DNA of 64,000 nucleotides from Eutreptiella sp. 'Long Island Sound 2002' (lineage: Eukaryota; Euglenozoa; Euglenophyceae; Eutreptiales; Eutreptiaceae): NCBI GenBank assembly GCA_964036045.1, contig OZ038378.1:171809285-171873284 (forward strand). Reading direction: 5' to 3'. The translations under genes were made by a program, and so were the position numbers. The notes beneath the pieces were generated by a model. The model searched no databases. It had not been told where the DNA came from and saw nothing but the letters and a program-made list of their open reading frames with translations. Each line of letters starts with the position of its first letter. Position 1 is the stretch's first letter. This document shows positions 58,731 to 64,000 of this stretch, in pieces.

Positions 58731-58977
58731 CAGTCAAGCAATGAGGCCAAAAAGCAGAAGCGTGGAAAATCTGGGAAAGGTCAGGGGGTTTCTAAAGCAA
58801 GGTACAACACACAAATGGGCCAAACGAGAGAAACAGAAGCGGAAGGCTTCTGCAGTTTTGGACTCCGATGATGTCTCTATGAAGTTCCAACGTGTTACCA
58901 CATTCAAGCAACCAACACTTGGATCTGGTAGTGTTGAGCGCTTTTTTTCATTTTCCAAGTACATAGATACAGACTAG
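58731..58977 (+). CDS. Possible C-terminal exon of a basic nuclear-type protein
   Basis: After an acceptor-like TTTGTCGCAG the frame reads MRPKSRSVENLGKVRGFLKQ, GTTHKWAKREKQKRKASAVL, DSDDVSMKFQRVTTFKQPTL, GSGSVERFFSFSKYIDTD, stop at 58975-58977. It has a basic cluster like a nuclear localisation signal (KREKQKRK) and an aromatic C-terminus. A second frame (EAKKQKRGKSGKGQGVSK) is also open over the first half, so a frameshift cannot be excluded. Confidence 0.4.
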
Positions 58978-60184
58978 CGACATGGTCTCGATGACAATTG
59001 CCTATAATGGAGATTCGCAAGCAGGATTGGACTAAAGGCAGATGTGGGCTTCACATAGACTGAAAGGGGGAGCACTTGATGCGGCGCGCGCGCGGCACGG
59101 AGGTATAGTGGTCTAGCCTGACCAAGCAGCTGCAGCCTGTGCCCCAGAGGCCCCTTGTCTAGGGGTTTTGAGCCTAGTCCGTGATACTCTGGAGTTGAAC
59201 TAAGTTGAACTACTGCACCAACTTGTTCCATCAAACTGTCCATGCTTTGAGCGCCAAATCGTGCAAGACGAGGCGCTATACAAATGTCGTTTGTTGCTCT
59301 TTGAGGATCGCACCCTCGAAGCTCAGCCCCGGCGTGTGGTACCCAAGGGTTATCTCTCCATAGGGGGCATTTTGGGAGGTGTGTCAAAGCCAGCCCCCTT
59401 ACGGGCAAACACATTGGAAAAGTAGCGCGTGCGCGGCGCAGATACTCCCGAAAAATGTGTCGTGGTTTGCTTGTGTCCATGGAACACCACAGATTCAAAG
59501 CATGCATGGGACCCCTCAGGAATTAAACCCATCCATTGCAACAACACCAAGAAACAAAACTGGCCATCCAGGGCCATGTGTGCGGGAAAAAATTGATTGC
59601 CAGAAGTCCACATATTTTACCACATATTACCACACTTTCCCACATGAAAACCACATCAAAACCATGCTTTTTTCTATTGCGGCTGAGCAGAAACCCCCCC
59701 CCCCCCCCATGTGATCCGCAGCTGATGGCAATGGAGGGCAAGCCAGTTCTGATAATCGCCAGGACATCCTCCCAGCAAGCGGCACATGCAACCCCCACAC
59801 CTCCCCTCCTTTATGTTGTATGTGCACAACAAATTGACCTTAACCATACCTGAACCCACTGGGTTTTCCAACCTAAGGCCCAAGCAATGCCCGACCAAGA
59901 GGGGCCAAATGGGGCCAGCGTCAGCACCTTGGGGAGGGAGTGACCACTGACCAGGATGTACGCAGAACCCCATAGAGTCCAAAGGGCCAGAGAACAGCGT
60001 GGAAGCAGGGCACAGGGGTGAACAGTCAATTGACGCCCAGTGAAGCGCCGGACGCTGACACAATGGACAGAAGGCGATGAAAGCTGTGGGGCAGCCAGAG
60101 CCTAATGCGGACAATGCAACCTGACCATTTGAAGCCCGAGACGGCCACCTGCCTTAGTCAGACAGTTTGGTCTTGTGTCCACAG
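58978..60184. other. Stretch without a supportable gene
   Basis: C14 at about 59695-59708; otherwise unique, with no coding exon recognised. Confidence 0.4.
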
Positions 60185-60562
60185 TTAACTCGCGTGAGAT
60201 CACCGGAAAACCTATTTGCACTTTTGGTCGTTTCTCCTGTGCATCTTACTCCTTTGCCTTGGCCATCCAACCTCTGCCCGCACACCTCTGCTCACCACCC
60301 AAACACCCTGCAGGACGGCTTCATGGACGTTCCATACGACCGCTTGCAGTTCAGTTGGCGGCGCATTTGGCTCTTTGCTGCGTCTCCACTGCTGCTTGCC
60401 CCTCTGGCTTTTGTGGTACAGTATTTCTTGAATGTGCCACTGATGGGCCAGGAGTACGTTTTGGATTCCACATCCATTGTCAGCGGCGTGCTTTACTCTG
60501 TGCCTTGGGTCTTGGCCTCACTGCTGCCCATTGAGAAAGTCCCAGGCCTGTCCATATTGGGG
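60185..60562 (+). CDS. Membrane-protein exon(s), three to four hydrophobic segments
   Basis: The confident part is 60314-60562 (acceptor CACCCTGCAG, donor TTGGGG|GTATGC; 83 codons, phase 0): DGFMDVPYDRLQFSWRRIWL, FAASPLLLAPLAFVVQYFLN, VPLMGQEYVLDSTSIVSGVL, YSVPWVLASLLPIEKVPGLS. Two membrane helices flank a short loop. An in-frame upstream piece begins after another acceptor at 60184 (LTRVRSPENLFALLVV) and may be a separate exon or intron. The helix-loop-helix before a PIEK/PG turn faintly resembles the start of CPBP-type (CAAX) membrane proteases, but the catalytic part is not in view; low certainty. Confidence 0.5.
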
Positions 60563-60780
60563 GTATGCCACGTGCCACTCAGGCCCCTGCTGATGACCAC
60601 ATATCCGCAATGCGGTCCATCACGGCTTTGGTTTTATTTCGGAAAGTCTGGGACCGCCGCCGATGTTTAACTGCCGGCTGCTGGCGGTTGACCCCCGACC
60701 GGCGCCGGTTGACCGCCAAACGCCGATGGTTTACCGCCAACTGCCAACAGTTGATGGTCAACCAATGACCAGTTGATGGA
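60563..60780. repeat. Degenerate GGTTGACCGCCAACTGCC repeat
   Basis: Between 60660 and 60775 variants of GGTTGACC, ACCGCCAA and ACTGCC recur every 15-25 bases in both orientations, giving a self-complementary tract. Confidence 0.5.
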
Positions 60781-61276
60781 TGTTGGCAGTTGCGTCTGGG
60801 TATCCTACGATGGCAGTTTTTGCAAGCTCGCTATTCGCACTGTCATTTTTCTTTGGGCCCACTTAAAGGTAGTGGTGTTAGGTTTGAACTGCAAAGGGAC
60901 TGGATTATTTGTTTTTCCATTGGGGCCTGTTAGAGTACAGCCCCGTGTACAAACAACGCATCCCAGCCTTCCATGTACAAGCGGCGTACCAATTTTTCTT
61001 GTGTACGAGTGAAAAATACCACTCCCCTGTGTACATACGATATGTGTCTTGCGCCTGCGTGCGTATGATATAGATCTCTGCAACTCTCCCAAGTACAACG
61101 CATCTCAAAACCCCCCTGGTTTACAAAGGGCTTTAAAACCCCCCTCCCCCTCCCCCTCCCCCGATGAAAACCCCTCAAGAGCGCTAGGAATTCCAAATCT
61201 TACAACCCCCTCCTTGCTTTGGGACTGAACACATATGGCACAAACCATGCACTGCGCCAGGTGGGGACTGCAGTTC

Positions 61277-61329
<53 letters not shown>

Positions 61330-62034
61330 ACTGTTGTTGAAAGCAAACTCCCTGAGCAAAAGGAAGAGCTGGGGCTGGGGCTGGCGGTAGCGCGTGGCTG
61401 GAAAAATGCACCGATGGTGGATTGCTTCATGTGCTGAAGGTGGCATGCTCCTGGGCACTTCAACAGTCCGCTGAGCAAAATCAATAAAAGCATTATCAGG
61501 GCAATATTAGTACTTACACCACTGACAGAGACCTGTGTGATCTGGATAATTATTAGGCCACAGACAGCCCAACTTCAGACACGATTTGCGCACATCCACA
61601 CATCTACACGGTATCTGCCATAGTAACTGATGCAGACAACAGAACACCTGGTACCTGGTATCTCAACTGTATCCCCCCCCCCCCACCATAGTCAAACAGG
61701 ACAAGTCATCCAGGGGCTCCGTTGACACAACCAAAACACGTTCGGGCCCACAGAGTGTCAGAATGAGCAGTGGTGAGAGGCCAATAGGCGCCGCCAAAGG
61801 CAAATAATCAGATATCGAGGCCTTGTGCCAACCTCCCCCCCCACCCCCCAACTGCCCCCATGAAACCTCAGTTTATGGCTATAAACTATAGTTTAGGATT
61901 CCGACTGTGTTTTTCAGTTGATTGTCCGTGTCTACAGAATGGGTAGAAGCATGGACCCTGATCCCCGATGAATGAAAGAGAAGAACCCACTTGAGTGCTG
62001 TGCATGCTATGTGTTGGAGGGACAAAACCTAAAC
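60781..62034. repeat. Non-coding stretch with (CA)24 microsatellite
   Basis: CA repeat at 61280-61327. GTGTACA.ACG-type words recur at 60950-61100. C11 near 61674-61684. No gene recognised. Confidence 0.5.
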
Positions 62035-62850
62035 CCTCCCCTCCTTGGACCCAGAAATTCTATTGCCTTCGGCAAGTCCACCTTGTAGAGAATCTACCCC
62101 AAGCAACACAAACCCAAAATAGGGTAAAAACTACATAAATACGGGCTAAAACATGCTTTACATACCTTGGATGGTCATTTTAAGTGATCACAATATCAAA
62201 AAAACAAGTTTTGAAAACTTCGATTCTTGAGCTGCCCAGGGTGAAAAACTGCATTAGCAGGTTGTGTACCAATCCCTTGGGAGATTCCCCCCCCCTCCTG
62301 GACCTAATACCCAAATAGGGTGAAAATCATGTAAATATAACCTAAAACATGCTTTACATACCTTGGATGGTCATTTTAAGTGATCACAATATCAAAAAAA
62401 CAAGTTTCGGAAACTTCGATTTTTGGGTTGTCCAGGGTGAAAAACTGCATTAGCAGGTTGTGTACTAATCCCTTGGGAGATCCCCCCCCCCCCTTGGACC
62501 TAATACCCAAGTAGGGTGAAAATCATGTAAATATAACCTAAAACATGCTTTACATACCTTGGATGGTCATTTTAAGTGATCACAATATCAAAAAAACAAG
62601 TTTCGAAAACTTCGATTTTTGAGCTGCCCGGGGTGAAAAACTGCATTAGCAGGTTGTGTACCAATCCCTTGGGAGACCCCCCCCCCCTGGACCTAATACC
62701 CAAATAGGGTGAAAAACACCTAAATACGGCCTAAAACATGCTTTACATACCTTGGATGGTCATTTTAAGTGATCACAATATCAAAAAACAAGTTTCGAAA
62801 ACTTCGATTTTTGAGCTGCCTGGGGTGAAAAACTACATAAGCAGGTTGTT
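62035..62850. repeat. Tandem repeat, ~193-196-bp unit, four copies
   Basis: The word AAAACATGCTTTACATACC starts near 62148, 62344, 62540 and 62733. Each unit also contains GGATGGTCATTTTAAGTGAT, AAACAAGTTT..AAAACTTCGA, GGTGAAAAACTGCATTAGCA and a C-run of variable length. Units differ by only a few bases, mainly in the C-run. The last unit loses similarity at 62850. Non-coding. Confidence 0.9.
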
Positions 62851-62973
62851 GGCCGGCCCATTCACTAGGCCATTATTGGTGGAAACAGTCATTTCGCGTC
62901 TTTGGCATGGGTTGTGACCGGCTCTCAGCAAGGCTAGAGACTGCAAAAAAACGTCCTTTCGTATCCTAGTAGG
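62851..62973. other. Spacer between tandem repeat and transposon
   Basis: Unique sequence, no feature recognised. Confidence 0.4.
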
Positions 62974-64000
62974 CATATCTCTCTGGGACATCCGGTTCAT
63001 GCCAACACGGAGCGTTTTCACATTTTTTCAGACTTTTCTCAACTTTTGGCGTAATGCACCAAAATGTCGTCACCTTGGGGGGGGTATGTGTATGCTTTTC
63101 GAAATCTGTGGGAAAACGCCGTTTCAGAAATGTATGGGTTGGGGGGGGTAGGTGGTCACAGTTTTGCGCACCGAGCTGTACAAGGGAGGACACACAGGGC
63201 ACAGGCAATGGTCCAGGGATCACTCATTATTCCGAATCCGATTCGTTGTCATCGTTGCCCCTTTCTGCAAGGGCCGGGACTCCATTGGGGCACACATCCC
63301 CGTGCTTGTGACTGGGAACATATTTCTTCAGTTTTTCCCAATCCTGCAGCCTGCGTGGCTTCACTGGTACCCACCCTGTGTTCAGGGGCATGGCCCACAG
63401 GCCGTCAGTTGTGAGGTCCACATTTCGCTGTTTGGTGAGCTGGACCTTGCGCCATGGAATGGCCTCACTGTACCCTGATTTCACCCAGACAAAACCGGGG
63501 TGGGCCTCCAGGTTTTCAGGGTTAGGTGTCTTGCCAAAGTCCAACCACTTTATTTTCTCATCTCTGATCAAAACAGGCTTCTGCTGATGGTCCAGGTGGC
63601 TGCCTGAAGACTTATATGCACCGGCCAGCCACCTGGACATATCCCAAAAATCGCTGCGCTTCAAAATGCGCAGCTTGCGTACAAACCGCTGTTTGTTTCG
63701 TACAACGTGCTGGATTGTTAGGCCAGCCATGTCAGTGAGACCGTAATAATGATCAACATTATAGAGGGCACGGTCCATGGCACGGGACGCTGCATCGCAT
63801 AGATTATATGAGTGGCCCTTGACTGGGCTGCAAAAGCCGCGGCCTCAGTAGTGGATAAAATGTCGTGCTCTGTGTGGGCGCATGCAGGCTGCTGTGACCC
63901 ACCGGTACGAGGCTTTTTGGCGCGCAAGTCAGGCCGCCGCGTCACCTGCACCCAAGTTTCACCCCCAGATCGCGCTCTTTTTCGCACCAAAGGTTTCAGT
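62974..64000 (-). mobile_element. Second copy of the 36-kb DNA transposon, internally deleted, runs off the window
   Basis: Left terminal repeat 62974-63014 matches 35935-35975 (CATATCTCTCTGGGAC, ATGCCAACACGGAGCG). Similarity continues through the 3' flank and the transposase C-terminal half to about 63821. There the sequence jumps to DNA equivalent to about 38022 in the full copy, removing ~1.24 kb. The right end is outside the window. Confidence 0.8.
63227..63990 (-). pseudogene. Internally deleted transposase gene of copy 2
   Basis: N-terminal part (from beyond 63990): LVRKRARSGGETWVQVTRRP, then AKKPRTGGSQQPACAHTEHD and LSTTEAAAFAAQ, close to copy 1. It is joined at ~63821 to the region encoding KGHSYNLCDAASRAMDRALY and the intact C-terminus with NDDNESDSE at the end. 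The CxxC region, the intron and the aspartate block (HTDGCC) are all lost, and the join is out of frame. The copy cannot encode a working transposase but keeps a longer N-terminus than copy 1 (CAG where copy 1 has TAG). Confidence 0.75.

Overview
This window looks like nuclear DNA from a eukaryote, most probably a protist or unicellular alga with a large, repeat-rich genome. Supporting evidence: GT-AG introns whose phases agree across neighbouring exons, a non-LTR (LINE-type) retrotransposon, two insertions with a 3' poly(A) tail and 15-21 bp target-site duplications, interstitial TTAGGG-type repeats, and protein-coding islands scattered between long non-coding stretches. I see no bacterial operon, rRNA, confident tRNA or CRISPR array. 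The species cannot be named from sequence alone. A striking trait is roughly forty runs of 9-20 C or G, mostly C on the given strand.

Layout. 0-6 kb: a decayed copy of a LINE-associated protein, a field of short palindromes, a telomere-repeat-flanked non-coding element (R1) and one retroposed poly(A) insertion. 6-8 kb: an acidic/basic nuclear-type protein fragment and an antisense Ty3/gypsy integrase relic. 8.4-10.3 kb: the longest R1 copy. 10.4-14.9 kb: a 5'-truncated LINE (reverse transcriptase, RNase H, and a third downstream ORF whose homologue lies at the window start). 16.1-19.3 kb: a second retroposed insertion directly upstream of an intronless 872-residue protein with two degenerate, apparently ATP-dead DEAD-box-like cores. 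20-24 kb: tandem and direct repeats and a 574-bp element with poly-C ends. 24-35 kb: coding islands of unknown genes, a zinc-finger DDE transposase lacking its first catalytic region, and a degenerate dispersed repeat family. 35.9-38.5 kb: a complete inverted-repeat DNA transposon. 39-61 kb: a cysteine-rich ORF and several exon islands, many encoding membrane segments, set in introns or intergenic DNA full of poly-C tracts. 62-64 kb: a ~195-bp tandem repeat followed by a second, internally deleted copy of the 36-kb transposon running off the window.

The genes do not form a pathway. The common theme is mobile-element activity: a LINE-like machinery is the plausible source of the two poly(A) insertions, and the DNA transposon has given rise to a defective derivative. 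Host exons are mostly of unrecognised families. All homology statements come from reading motifs by eye; no search was run.
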